A stretch of DNA of 64,000 bases from assembly GCA_023614405.1 (NCBI GenBank), contig CM042697.1, forward strand, positions 188,541,189-188,605,188, in the 5' to 3' direction. Shown piece after piece: positions 1 to 9,997 of the stretch. The notes beneath the pieces were generated by a model. It worked only from the letters and a program-made list of their open reading frames with translations, searched no databases and was not told the DNA's origin. Position numbers and translations under genes: made by a program. Position 1 is the stretch's first letter; the number at the start of each line of letters is the position of its first letter. This DNA is from Avena insularis (lineage: Eukaryota > Streptophyta > Magnoliopsida > Poales > Poaceae).

Positions 1-586
1 CATGTTTGCATCCTCGCCATCGTCGTCGTCTACCACCGCGCACTGCCACACTGCCCCGATGCCCACGCAAGCCGCCGACTTTTCCCCAAGATCACCATCG
101 TCCTAGACCCTCTCAGTGAGTGCCTCCAAATCTCACATATTCTCCTATGTCCCCTCTTTCGATTCCAAAAAGAATCACTCAAATCTTACCTCTCAATCTT
201 CCTGAATCATCTGCCGAAGTTAGCCCGATCTCGCAGTACTGGACATCAGAATTTCAGTTTTAGATTTTGATTTTCCTCAATGATATTGACCCAGAAAAAC
301 ATCCCCAGATCTACATGTTTTGTTGCGCTTTTTGAAACTTCCTAAAAATAAAGATGTAGATCTAACCACCTTTTTCAAATTCTTACATGACGGCATCTCC
401 AAATTCTCAAAGGTTCACTCACTATTCTCGCGCAAAGATCACTCTAGCTAGCCAAATTTGCACTGATCGAATCAGTTTCGTGTCAGCTAATACGACGTGT
501 TCTGGATGTTTTTGCAAAGAAGCCCCTGGGTTTTTTCCCGTCTCAACCCGTGTGCACCGCCCCTTCGCCACCGTGGGCCGGCCTAG
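1..586 (+). mobile_element. Element X, upstream LTR (X1), first segment
   Basis: This non-coding stretch aligns almost base for base with 35583-36290, which lies inside the second LTR of the same element. By comparison with that copy, which starts at 34977, the LTR begins roughly 600 bases before the window. The copy lacks a short piece present at about 35945-36060. It is cut after 586 by solo LTR S1 and continues at 3669. The short open frames here have no family resemblance and I do not treat them as genes. The assignment to a long-LTR retrotransposon rests on the LTR end and primer-binding site found at 34121-34136. Confidence 0.75.
582..586. repeat. Target-site duplication of S1 (CCTAG), left copy
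   Basis: CCTAG at 582-586 is repeated at 3664-3668 directly after the CA end of S1. In the unoccupied homologue near 36290 the same site reads CCCAGTGACC, so the insertion point is confirmed by an empty-site comparison. Confidence 0.8.
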
Positions 587-3500
587 TGTAACATCCCAGA
601 TTTTATATTAAGATGTTACTAGAAGCATGCATCATCCTTGCACCATTGCATCATAAAAATAAAAGATTGCATAAAAAACACCCTACCACCAAACCCTAAC
701 AAAATCCTAATACAAAACTCCTCTATATGAGCAAGAAGGGGGTTGCCTTGCTTGGCCTTCGTAAAGCTTTGTAAATTAATATTTTCTGGTTCTATGATGA
801 CCACATTATTATTACAAAAATTTAGAAACTAGTTTCACTAAATTTGGGCTTGTTATGGAAAAGTTATTAAAGAAAAGGCAAAGCAGAAATTGCTAAATGA
901 ATTAAAAAAACTAAAAACCTAACCTACTGGGCCGGCTGCGCAGACCCTACCAAAGGCTTGTGAGCATCACCTAACCCATCTTGGCATGGCGAAATTTCCG
1001 CCACCAGATGAGCACCCAGCCCCACCTGTCATCCCTCTCCCCGATGAAATCGGAACCACCAGTCCCCGTCGGCAACGGAACAAACCTCGCCACCCCGTAT
1101 CCGTATCCAACCGGACACTCCCAGACAGGCAATAAATACCGCCGCCGCGACCCCTCCTCTGTTTCCAAGCTTGCAAAAAAACCCTAGCCCTCGTCTCCGA
1201 TCTCGATAGCTCGAGCTGCCGCCGACCTTCGGTATGTTGGAGTAATCGACGATAGGAGCTCCCCCTTCCATTATTTTTCCCCTAACGTGATCCTCTTGCT
1301 CTACAGCGTCGACTTATCATCTCCTCTCATTGTTTACCGCAGCGCACCACCATCGATTGCTCGCCGGAGCTGCGGGAGAGAAGCCGCCGCCGCCACCGCT
1401 CGAGGAGGAGAAGGTCGTATTCAAGGCAACAGGCGAGACCGCGAGAAGGAGGCGATCGTCCGTGACTGCATCACCTTCTCCGAAGAGCACCAGAGTGCCG
1501 TCACCATCCACCGCCGCGCCACCCGCCGCCGGTCGCCGCCGTCGGGAGGAAAGGTGAGCTCGTCCAGCCTTTAGATCTAGGATAGACAGTGTGGATTAGA
1601 TGCTTTAAATCGAAGGGGTATCGACGAATTGTGTGGTTATGCGTGGCATGCTCGCGTCATGGTGCAGCGTCAGCGCCGCATCATCTAGCCGGGCCAAGCA
1701 GGAGCTGCCACTTGTCGCAGATCTGTTAGGGTTAGTTTTGAAATTGGTAGATTATGTTTAATCTTGCGAAATTCATAGAAATTCAACCACTTTGCCAAAA
1801 ATCGCGTATAATATACCGTTGGATTCACAAAATTGTGTAGAACACATATCTGAAATAATTTGGCGAGTCTGTAGTAGTATATTTTTTGTAGAATTTAATC
1901 TCTAGATTGGAGTATTTAATGCATAGAAAAATAATTAGAACTCCGTTTTAGTTGATTCTTGTTGCGTTGTCTTTGTTTTTATAATTCCTATTGACAAAAA
2001 TTATAAAATCTTGCTTAAGACGTTATATATGATTCGAGGCTGATTAGATGGTTGGATCTCCTTATGAGCCTATAAATTAAAGTAATGATCCAAATTAATT
2101 AAAATTTGTGGGGAACTAATACTAACAACATCCCCAACACATTAGCAACCCAAGAAGGATACCTTGGTCAAATTAGAACACAATCTTGCATATTACCATG
2201 TTGCATGCATGCATATTATTTCTGTGGCATTATTTTGTGCAAGTTGTGATTAGATCTATGTATGTGTTTCGTTAGATTGTTCGGAGTGCACTGAGGAGTA
2301 CTATTGTGTAGAGTGCTGCTCGTATCAAGGCAAGTTACACCACTTGTTCATAATTTTGTCCTAGTTTTGATTCTATGCATGTGATCTTCAAATTCTGTAG
2401 TATGCATGTGTAGGATGTTCTAGTAGAATTTTCCTTAGTATTATTTTGCAAGTGCGATGATTTTGTAGTATGCCATGAGTAGCTCCATACTTAGGATTTT
2501 CCCCTCCTAATAGGTTCCCCTGTTTTTGCTAAGTCCTTGCTATGCTATATATATAAAGTACCGTTGGGGGGTTCGAAAGACAAGAAACTTTTCTAAGTAT
2601 AAAGGCTCTCTTGAGCGATCTTTTCTTCTCAATGCCACTTCAAAATAAAACTAAGTTTTCTTCTGGGAGGAATGGTTGTTGGGACAATGAGTGAGATTTT
2701 CGTGGAGGACGGCCACCCAGGAATCAAAGAAGTCTGCCATGTTTCAGAATTCAGAAGCTTCCAGTGCAACCACAATACATGTGGGCTTTGTCTTGGCCTA
2801 GTACTTAGTGGGAAACCTCACCAGGGTACCAACATTTGGAGGTTCTTGGCAACGTTGGATCCAGCTGGTACAGGGGCTACTAAGGAAAAGCCTCGCCATG
2901 GTCCTATCTGTAAGAGGACTTGATTGTGGATTGTGGGTAAAGTGCACAAACTCTCGAGAGTATTGCAATCTGATCGATCAGCCGTGTTCACAGAAACAGA
3001 ACAACATTGAGCATCTGAAGGATGGAGCCTCTGAAGGATCTTCTTCTCTCTCTTACAAAACATAAAGTTTTCTAAAAACCCAAGGTGTCAGTCATATCGC
3101 TATTGGGTGGGTTTTGGGAACTTGGTGAGTAATATCCAAGTGTTAGGTTGTTTGGAAACTTGGTGAGTAATATCCTCGTGTGCCATTCGACTATATATTA
3201 CTTAAACAAATGTTTAAAAAGTAGGGAAATTCTCTCTTCTTTTCCATACTTAAGAAAATTATCTTTGAGCAAATGAACTTCACAGCCTAAGCTAGCCTTG
3301 CATGTAGAGTTAGTCTTTTTCTTGCCTTGGTGTAATTTGCCAATACATTTAAAGTATTGACCCAACTTGTTGGCTGCACGTCTTATGTGCAGAATCCGAA
3401 GATTGAAAGGTGCACCGGGGTCGCGCGTCTACACTCAACAAGCCTAGGGCGTTGATGGACTCAAGTTGATTTATGTTTCCGCTGTTATTTTAGCTAGCTT

Positions 3501-3663
3501 GATGCTAAGAAAGTTTGTAATAATTACATACTCTGGATTGCTCATGTAATAATGACTTTGTGTTTTACATGATATTCATCGACTATGAGTGTTATCTATT
3601 TTTCTAGGGACTAGCATGTAAATCACAGGGACTTAGGATCTATATTGATCCAAGGTTGCAACA
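587..3663 (+). mobile_element. Solo LTR S1 of a long-LTR gypsy-type family
   Basis: The 3077-base insertion starts TGTAACATCCC and ends GTTGCAACA. It is flanked by a 5-base duplication and contains no gag or pol, which is the structure of a solo LTR. It is related to S2 (20694-23390): both have the same start, a GC-rich leader followed by a splice-donor-like site (1553/1554 here), a Cys-rich exon-like block (2276-2329), and a similar tail with CTAGGGACTAGCAT followed by a CACAGGG motif. A short tandem repetition of GAACTTGGTGAGTAATATCC occurs at about 3118-3175. Start and strength suggest the Tekay/Del (RIRE3/RIRE8-like) lineage, but that is inference. Strand is given by the TG...CA order and the splice-like signals. 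Confidence 0.75.
2276..2329 (+). other. Exon-like Cys-rich block in S1
   Basis: Fifty-four bases lie between an acceptor-like TTTCGTTAG and the GC-type donor consensus AAG|GCAAGT. The length is a multiple of three, and the frame gives about 17 codons with five Cys and the ending YQ(G). The matching block in S2 (22107-22157) is 51 bases, has the same phase and the same ending. Whether it is spliced or translated is unknown. Confidence 0.4.
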
Positions 3664-3668
3664 CCTAG

Positions 3669-4726
3669 TGACCTACAGCTCGCCCCCGCGCAGCACTTAA
3701 GCTTCGACCCATCTCCTTCTCGGGCCGTCGATCTGTACCATTTGAATTCCAAAATAAATTCAAACATAATTTCATAATTCCAAATCTGTGTGGAATTTGC
3801 AAAAACTTTCAAAATGAAAAGTAAATGTTTTTCAATAGTGAATTCAAATCCACTTACAAAAATTTCCAGAATTTCCCCCAACTATTCAAATTATTATCCA
3901 AATTGCCCTTTTCTATTTAAAATGCATTCATTAATAACTTTTAATCTATAAATTCAAATAGTGCAAATAACATATGTTTTGTGATCAGAAAAATGCAAGG
4001 AATAATAATGTGCTATCAAAAATAATTTTTGGATAATTCAAATTTAGAAGTTATTTAAATGCTCTTAAAATAGTCTTTTCCTAATAAATTCATATATTTT
4101 AAACCTTAATTCCGAATTTGACAAATGATATGTCTAAATCGATCATCGCGTCGAGCTATTTCCAAATGTGCATTCCATACTTGCAACTACATCATGCATC
4201 ATGGAGAACTTGTAAGATCAGAAGTGTTTATGCAAGGAAAACATGATGTATAAAATGGGAAAATAATTATTTCTTGTTGAGAATGCCTCACTAATGTTGT
4301 ATCATCGATATGCCATGATCATGCCATATTTCCAACATAGTTCACATCATCAACTCGTCATGCCATTCATCATATCATGATCATGTCGGTTCTTCTACAT
4401 TAGTTGTAATTGTTGCATCGCTTGTTCCTTTTTAGTGCATTGGTTCTTCCCGGATAGGACCATGAGATGTTGTGAGCTTCGACAAATTCTTTGGATAATG
4501 AATCTTCAGAAGTGTTTTCCTAGGTGAGTAATATCCCCCTTTTTAACTATTTTACATTTATAGTCTTTACTTTCTGCTGTTGATCTATTGATATCCGTGT
4601 TGCGATGCTTTTGTTTTCTACCCCTATTATAATACTTGCAGCCCTATATTGCCTTTGACACCCCCGATTGCCTGTTGTTTGGGTAGACAGTTGGCCTTGC
4701 GAGTCATAGACGCTTGCTCAAGTGCT
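3669..4726 (+). mobile_element. Element X, upstream LTR (X1), second segment
   Basis: The X LTR resumes after S1 and runs to the insertion point of Tat1. It aligns with 36291-37335 in the second LTR and, in reverse complement, with much of 60180-60620 in X3. It is AT-rich and non-coding. Recognisable shared landmarks are the ATGATCATG-rich stretch near 4310-4390 and the TGGCCTTGCGAGTC motif near 4694. It continues at 32385. Confidence 0.75.
4722..4726. repeat. Target-site duplication of Tat1 (GTGCT), left copy
   Basis: GTGCT at 4722-4726 is repeated at 32380-32384. The empty site in the second X LTR reads AAGTGCTGTTTCGCAT near 37340, which joins the two flanks exactly. Confidence 0.9.
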
Positions 4727-5245
4727 TGTCGTGGTATTGCCGACGAGTACGCCATGGAGGGGTCCTCAAAGTGCGTGTTTAGAGACGTGGGGTAAGGCGG
4801 ACGGTTGACGGGTACGAGGTAACATAGCTTACCCAGGTTCAGATCCCACGACGGTGGTGGAATCCTACTCCTACTATAAATCACTATAATGGCAATACGC
4901 TGAGTTACAGGGATCGGTTCGCTATGAGAGGTATGAGTTAATTGGTATGACTTGTCGTGCCCTAAAGGCTAGTTGCCAGGTCCTAGGGTTACAGGGAAAG
5001 TCCTACCCGGACAGGTTATAGAGTCCTACACAGTATACAGTCAGTCTAATGTGTCTTGCACTCCAAGGCTCCAGGTACGTCGGTGACTCCTCCGTAGCCT
5101 TCCTTTATCCAGCATGGGCCTCCCTTTTGGATCCATTTAACTGGGTCGCCCAACAGGCCATCGGCCTTGCTACCAACTATGGGCCACCCGAGTTATCCGG
5201 ATAAGAGACATGCTATGAGGATACACATATAGCATATCCTCAATA
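4727..5245 (-). repeat. Tat1 3' LTR
   Basis: It matches 31892-32379 in the same orientation from TGTCGTGGTATTGCC to the CATATCC(C/T)CAA(C/T)A end. Compared with the other LTR it lacks about 24 bases that include the TATATAAG box, and it keeps a piece near 5185-5225 that the other LTR has lost but Tat2 retains. Read on the plus strand its last base is A of CAATA, so the normal terminal CA is mutated. Confidence 0.85.
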
Positions 5246-5262
5246 GTAGCCCCCGGAGAACT
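5246..5262 (-). other. Tat1 polypurine tract
   Basis: On the minus strand the bases directly before the 3' LTR read AGTTCTCCGGGGGCTAC, a G-rich tract in the expected position for priming plus-strand DNA synthesis. Confidence 0.6.
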
Positions 5263-5690
5263 CCGAGATCTTGCGTCGTCTTGCCTCTTCAAGTTTGAAT
5301 GCTCCGTCTAGATGGATGTCGGCAAATCGTCAAGTATGCTCTTGTAGTCCTCCCAAGAACCCTGCAACGTTCTCTATCTTGAACTTGTAAGTTGGAGAGA
5401 TGCTGAATCTTCCATCGTAATCTTCTCGTAGCTGGTCTGGATCCGTCTATGCCGGAATATTCCAATGGGATGGTTCACCTTCTCATGTCAGCTAGAGCGA
5501 CGTAGACATAGGTAAGCGACGCCTCGTAACTCAGACATGAAGAGACCAAAATCATGTCCATTTTTCCCGCGCTAAGGACACGAACCGTTGGCGGTGGCGG
5601 TTGTGAACGTGGGGAAATTTCCACGCACACGCACACACGCGTCGCCCACGCGACAACCATTCGATCGCTTGCACGAATCTTGAAGTCAGG
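5263..5690 (+). other. Tat1 non-coding region upstream of the antisense gene
   Basis: This is the stretch between the polypurine tract and the antisense TATA-like site. No coding capacity is visible. It would contain promoter sequence of the antisense gene. A run of ACGCACACGCACACACGC-type repeats lies at about 5625-5645. Confidence 0.4.
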
Positions 5691-5700
5691 GGTTATAAAT
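5691..5700 (+). promoter_or_regulatory. TATA-like site of the Tat1 antisense gene
   Basis: TTATAAATTA lies about 150 bases before the ATG of the antisense gene. It is followed by a pyrimidine-rich leader with CCTCTTCC-type tracts. Position and composition fit a plant core promoter, but no transcript start is known. Confidence 0.45.
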
Positions 5701-5845
5701 TACAACTGTGGTGGACTTTTACTTTTTCACCTCATTCTTCCCCTGCACCTTCGTCTTCCTCCTGCGAGCACCCCCTCGAGCTCTCCGCGCGCACGCGAAA
5801 AACCCTAACCTCTTCCAATCTCCCAGTCACCTCTCCTCTACTCCA

Positions 5846-8800
5846 ATGACAAGCAGTAGCTCCACCCCATCCATGGCGGCAACGAATGAGGCCGCGGCTA
5901 AGCCGGCGGGCTCTGTCCATGTGCCCCCAAAGGGTGTGGTGCTACCTCGGTCTGCGGTGGTGGAAGCCACCGGCGACGACCATATCCCAGCGGGGATGGA
6001 TCCGCTGGAGGAAGAAAGCAATTCCCACAAGGGAGATTTGCGCAGTTCCGATATCACCGATGGTGATATCAAGTAACTACTCACTGAAGGACACCTCCCC
6101 GCGACGGATGGGCTCATCTTGCAGGCGGCACCGGCCGGCGAGGTCACCCCTTTTTCCCAATCTAGAGAGAAGGTGTACCTCAAAGCACAATTGGTACGCG
6201 GTGTCTCCCTCCCCATCTACGACTTCTTCCTTGTTGTCCTCAAACATTACCGGGTTCAACCTCAGAACCTCTCCCCCAATAGCATCCTCACTCTTAGCAA
6301 CTATGCGGCGCTTTGTGAGGGTTACCTAGGGATTAGGCCTAGGTTAGACTTGTTCATCTACATATTTACCATCAAGAGGGAAGCCGGAGCGAGCAAGGAA
6401 GAGCTCAGGAATTGCGGAACGATTAGCTTCAAGATCCGGCTGGCCGGCGGTTCCCCGACATCGTCGGCCATGAGCCCTGCAAGAACGTGTAGCGGACATA
6501 CTTCTAGGGACCATATATCCCTCTGGCCGGCCGAGAAGGAACATACCTGGACATCATGGATGGGGCCTCCGCTGAAGCCCCGACATGGATATCCCAGGCC
6601 TCCCTTCCCTCTGACAACAACGCTTCCCGTGCCATAAGGCGGATAGAGTGGTTCGTAGAGACGGGTCTGACCGGGTTGGACCTAGCCATGTGCTGGTTCG
6701 TCAGGCGGAACCACCCTCTATAGCACTGCTCGAAGCTGATGCATCAGTACACCAAGGAGAGGAAGGATAGCCTCCGCATCTCCGAGGACAACTTCTCAAG
6801 TGACTCCATCAAGCTCCGCCTCAAGGACATCGTCAAGGTGAAGGATAGGAAGCGTGGATTCACCATCACCTATGATATGTTCGAGGAGGGCAAGTGCCCA
6901 GAGGTACCTGTTTATTTTCCGTGTATGACATATACTCCAGTTCTTCCTTCTAGCTCTTATCATCTCATCTAACACTTTGGGATTTCACTTGACAGCTCAA
7001 AAGTCTAGAGGAGGATAGCATGGCTGTCCAAATCTACGACCCTAAGATGAAGGAAGTCACCGTCGTGTCTGGCAACGATGTTTCGTTGGCGTGAAAGCGG
7101 AAGAGCTCCACCTCTGATGCTGCCGATGGAGGCAAGAAAAAGAAGACGGAGGGTGGAGCCTCCAAAAAGACTACCGCCACCCTGGAGGCCGAGAAAAGAA
7201 ATATTACTGACATCCCTTTTACCAAAGCACCCACTGTTGTGTAAGGTTCTCATCCTTCGACATTGTCCAATGCTCGTCTTATTATTGCACTTATACTTTT
7301 GCATGTTTCAGGAAGAAGGCCAATATAAGTTTGAAGAATACCTCCAAAACATTGGGGGCTTCTAAAAACATTAGAGACATGTTGCACCAAGATGTGTCGC
7401 ACCAAGCATCTCCCGCCATCGCCCCTACCACTCCCAGCGTCCAGCCTGCCACCGCTCCGACAAGCTCTCCGGCTAAGGCTCCGGCTAAGGATGCATCTGG
7501 CCCTTACGCATGGAAGTGGACCCAGGTGTCTCTGCGGATCTTGTCCTAGTCGACGAGTAGGCGACACAAGAAAGTATTGCTTCCAAAATGGCTGAAGCTC
7601 CGGCTAAGGATGCCATCGGTAGCAGTAAGGCGATGGTGGTAGGCAGAACGTCTGTCGTAGGTGGTGCCTCTGCACCCAGGACATCCACAGAGCTTCTAAA
7701 GATAGTCTACCCAGCACTTATGCCAAGTAGCTCAATTCTGGCTCCTGGTGCGGCTCCAACATCTCCGACTTGCGGTCTTGAGGAGCTCCTCAGGCAAGCT
7801 GATATCTTGCAAGGAAATAGTCTTTCCTTCAGCAAGATATTTGTCGAGAGCACCACCAATCTCAAGATCATCGCACTTGTAAGTTTTATTTTCCTTTTGC
7901 ATTTCATATGAGTATCCCACTGTAGCCCCCGAGGATTTAGCCGGAAAACCATAGGTTTTTGCATCTGAATGCTCTAAGAGTGACTAAGCTGGAAAACTTT
8001 TCACTGTAGCCCCCAAGTATGTAGTTTAAATGAATTATTCTAGCTAGATACTTTTAGGGTAGCATACACAGTGTTTGCAAAATTCAATACTGTAGCCCCG
8101 AAGCCTCTAGTTGAAACTGAATTTGTTCCGACTAGATGCTTAAAGAAAGACTAAGCATATTGCTGAGCGGAAAACTCGTACTGTAGCCCCCAAGCTTCTA
8201 GGTGAAAACTGAATTATTTCCGACTAGATGCTTAAAGAAAGACTAAGCATTATGCCGAGTTAAAAACTCTCACTATAGCCCCCAAGCCTCTAGGTGGATA
8301 TTTATCCGGCTAGATGCTCTAAGAAACTAAGTGATTATGATCTTCTTTCCACAGAACGAGAATGCTCGGAGAGGCGTTGCCAACGAGAAGTTCCACAATA
8401 TGCGCGCGGAGTTGGAAGCTAAAAAGGGTAAAACTGCCTTCTTGAAGGAACAAATCACCAAGAGCAAGAGTCTATTTTTCCTTTCAATTTTGCAATCATC
8501 TTGGTCTTGTGCCATCACTCTCTGACTACTCATTGTGTGTTGTTCTTTCTCCGACTTGCAGAAACCATTGCCAAGGCCAAGGACATTGTTGAGCAATCCA
8601 AGCACATTGAGTTGCTAGATAGAGAAAACAAGATCCTGAAGAAGGAGATGACTGATAGCCTGAAGATGCATGAAGAGTCCATGGAAGCCTTGCAGGAGTT
8701 TGCCAACACAGAGATCGACTGAAGGAGGATATTGCGATGCTCAAGGAACAGAGGAAAGCTGCCGATGAACAAAATCAGCACAATCTTGAAGCATATAAGA

Positions 8801-9484
8801 TCCTCCGACAGGAACGGGACTCCATGGCGGAGACACTCCAGCAAGTGGAGGCGAGCATCTTTGGTAAGCAATTCTCCGTCTTGTACTTCTATAAGCCAAA
8901 TACTCTAAACTTTGTGTTATTTAACTCATGTGCTCCTTTGTCGGAAATGCAGCTTCTATTGGTTTGACCAAGTCGCCTCCTTCGCCAAAGGAATGCATGG
9001 TCCTCACCGGCAACTTCATTAGCACCGTCATAAAGCAAGCCAAGGAAATCGCCAAGCCCCTCAATATCAATATCAATATCAATATCAAGGAGGTGGACTT
9101 CATGATGAAGTACTCGGAGATCTTGCATCAAGCCCCCGAGCGTATCGTAAGATGGAAATATTCATGTACCCGGGCTGGCGCAAGGATGTCTTGGTGATGG
9201 TCAAGGCGCACTATGAAAACACCGACCTCGACACGGTGACCTTGGGTCTTCCCGACATAGACGATGAAGGCCAGAAGATTGACCACAAGGCTATCTAGGC
9301 ATCGCTCGTGGGTTTTGACACCAGGGTTGTCGAGTTGGTCGATCACAACGTCTTCGTGCCGCTGGAGATCATTGACGGTGACCACCAGACCTCCTCCGAG
9401 TCCCTCAAGACCACCAACTTCGAAGAAGATGGCTCTCCTGCTACCCATGATGCTGCCTCGAAGTCTCCTACGCCAGAGGAATGA
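5846..9484 (+). pseudogene. Tat1 antisense gene ('putative gypsy type transposon', PF04195-like), spliced, decayed
   Basis: It is read opposite to gag-pol. The first exon starts MTSSSSTPSMAATNEA and, past an in-frame TAA at 6074-6076, carries the family's typical stretch FFLVVLKHYRVQPQNLSPNS with NYAALCEGYLGIRPRLDLF. Clear GT-AG introns are 6904-6995, 7241-7311, 7879-8354 and 8864-8952. Another ends at 8561 with a damaged donor. Later exons encode Lys/Ser-rich linkers, a coiled coil (about 8355-8863), a short NINININI run (9062-9085) and an acidic C-terminus ending at TGA 9482-9484. Stops and frameshifts (6074, around 6440-6500, 6721, 7111, around 8718, around 9150, 9297) make it non-functional. 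The function of this family is unknown. Similar antisense genes are known in Grande and related Tat elements. Confidence 0.75.
7918..8335 (+). repeat. Five-unit degenerate tandem repeat in an intron
   Basis: Units of roughly 75-90 bases begin near 7918, 8005, 8090, 8178 and 8273. Each opens with (C/A)TGTAGCCCCCAAG or a close variant, followed by CTCTAGGTG, ACTAGATGCT and AAAGACTAAGCA. The array fills most of the intron 7879-8354 of the antisense gene. Confidence 0.75.
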
Positions 9485-9997
9485 AAAACACTTTGTAATA
9501 TTTGTTTCCTATGGTTTGGTGTATGCGAAAAAACTACTATGTTAACTTAAGGCGGAAAAACAATAGTTGTAATTTCCTACTACTCAAGTACCGGTTCTAG
9601 CATGTAAATATTTTTTAAGCAAGTGTTGGCTTATCCATTACTCTAGTTTTTATGCTTGACCTTTCATGAGTTGGAAGACTCGTAGTCGGAACCATGCGCT
9701 CAGGTGATGATGCCCAATGGCACCGTCAAAAACCTAAGCACAAAATCACCAACAACAAGTGCCGAAAGTCACTACTCCAGAATCCATATAAAAACAACAA
9801 AGGACGTGTAGACTAGAAAACTTAAGCTAAAGCCTGTAGGCAGAATTTTCACAAGTGCAAATGCAAATCTTGCGCATAAAGGTTTTATACGATCCAAAAA
9901 TGAACACTAAAGGAGGTAAAAGACTCATAAATATGAGTGAACCAAAGAGATTTATTTCATTGATCATATAAGAGGTACACAGTAGACAAAAAATATG
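9485..9997. other. Non-coding gap between convergent Tat1 genes
   Basis: The antisense gene ends at 9484 and pol, read the other way, ends at 9998. No coding frame or repeat is visible. The same sequence occurs in Tat2 at 51473-51620 up to its break point, so it is an original part of the element. Confidence 0.5.

Noticed and set aside
587..3663. S1 and S2 as DNA transposons with terminal inverted repeats
   Set aside because: Inverted ends are short (weak in S1), no transposase is present, and TG...CA with 5-base duplications fits solo LTRs better. Kept as an open question in the findings.
5886..6329. A 147-codon frame overlapping the antisense gene
   Set aside because: Shadow of the PF04195-like exon in another frame; the motif-bearing frame is the one starting at 5846.
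7005..7304. Minus-strand open frames opposite the antisense gene
   Set aside because: They overlap exons and introns of the plus-strand gene and show no gypsy domain. Pol of Tat1 already ends at 9998.
9062..9088. Microsatellite AATATC repeat as a separate feature
   Set aside because: It is a four-unit in-frame run inside a coding exon and is described with the antisense gene.
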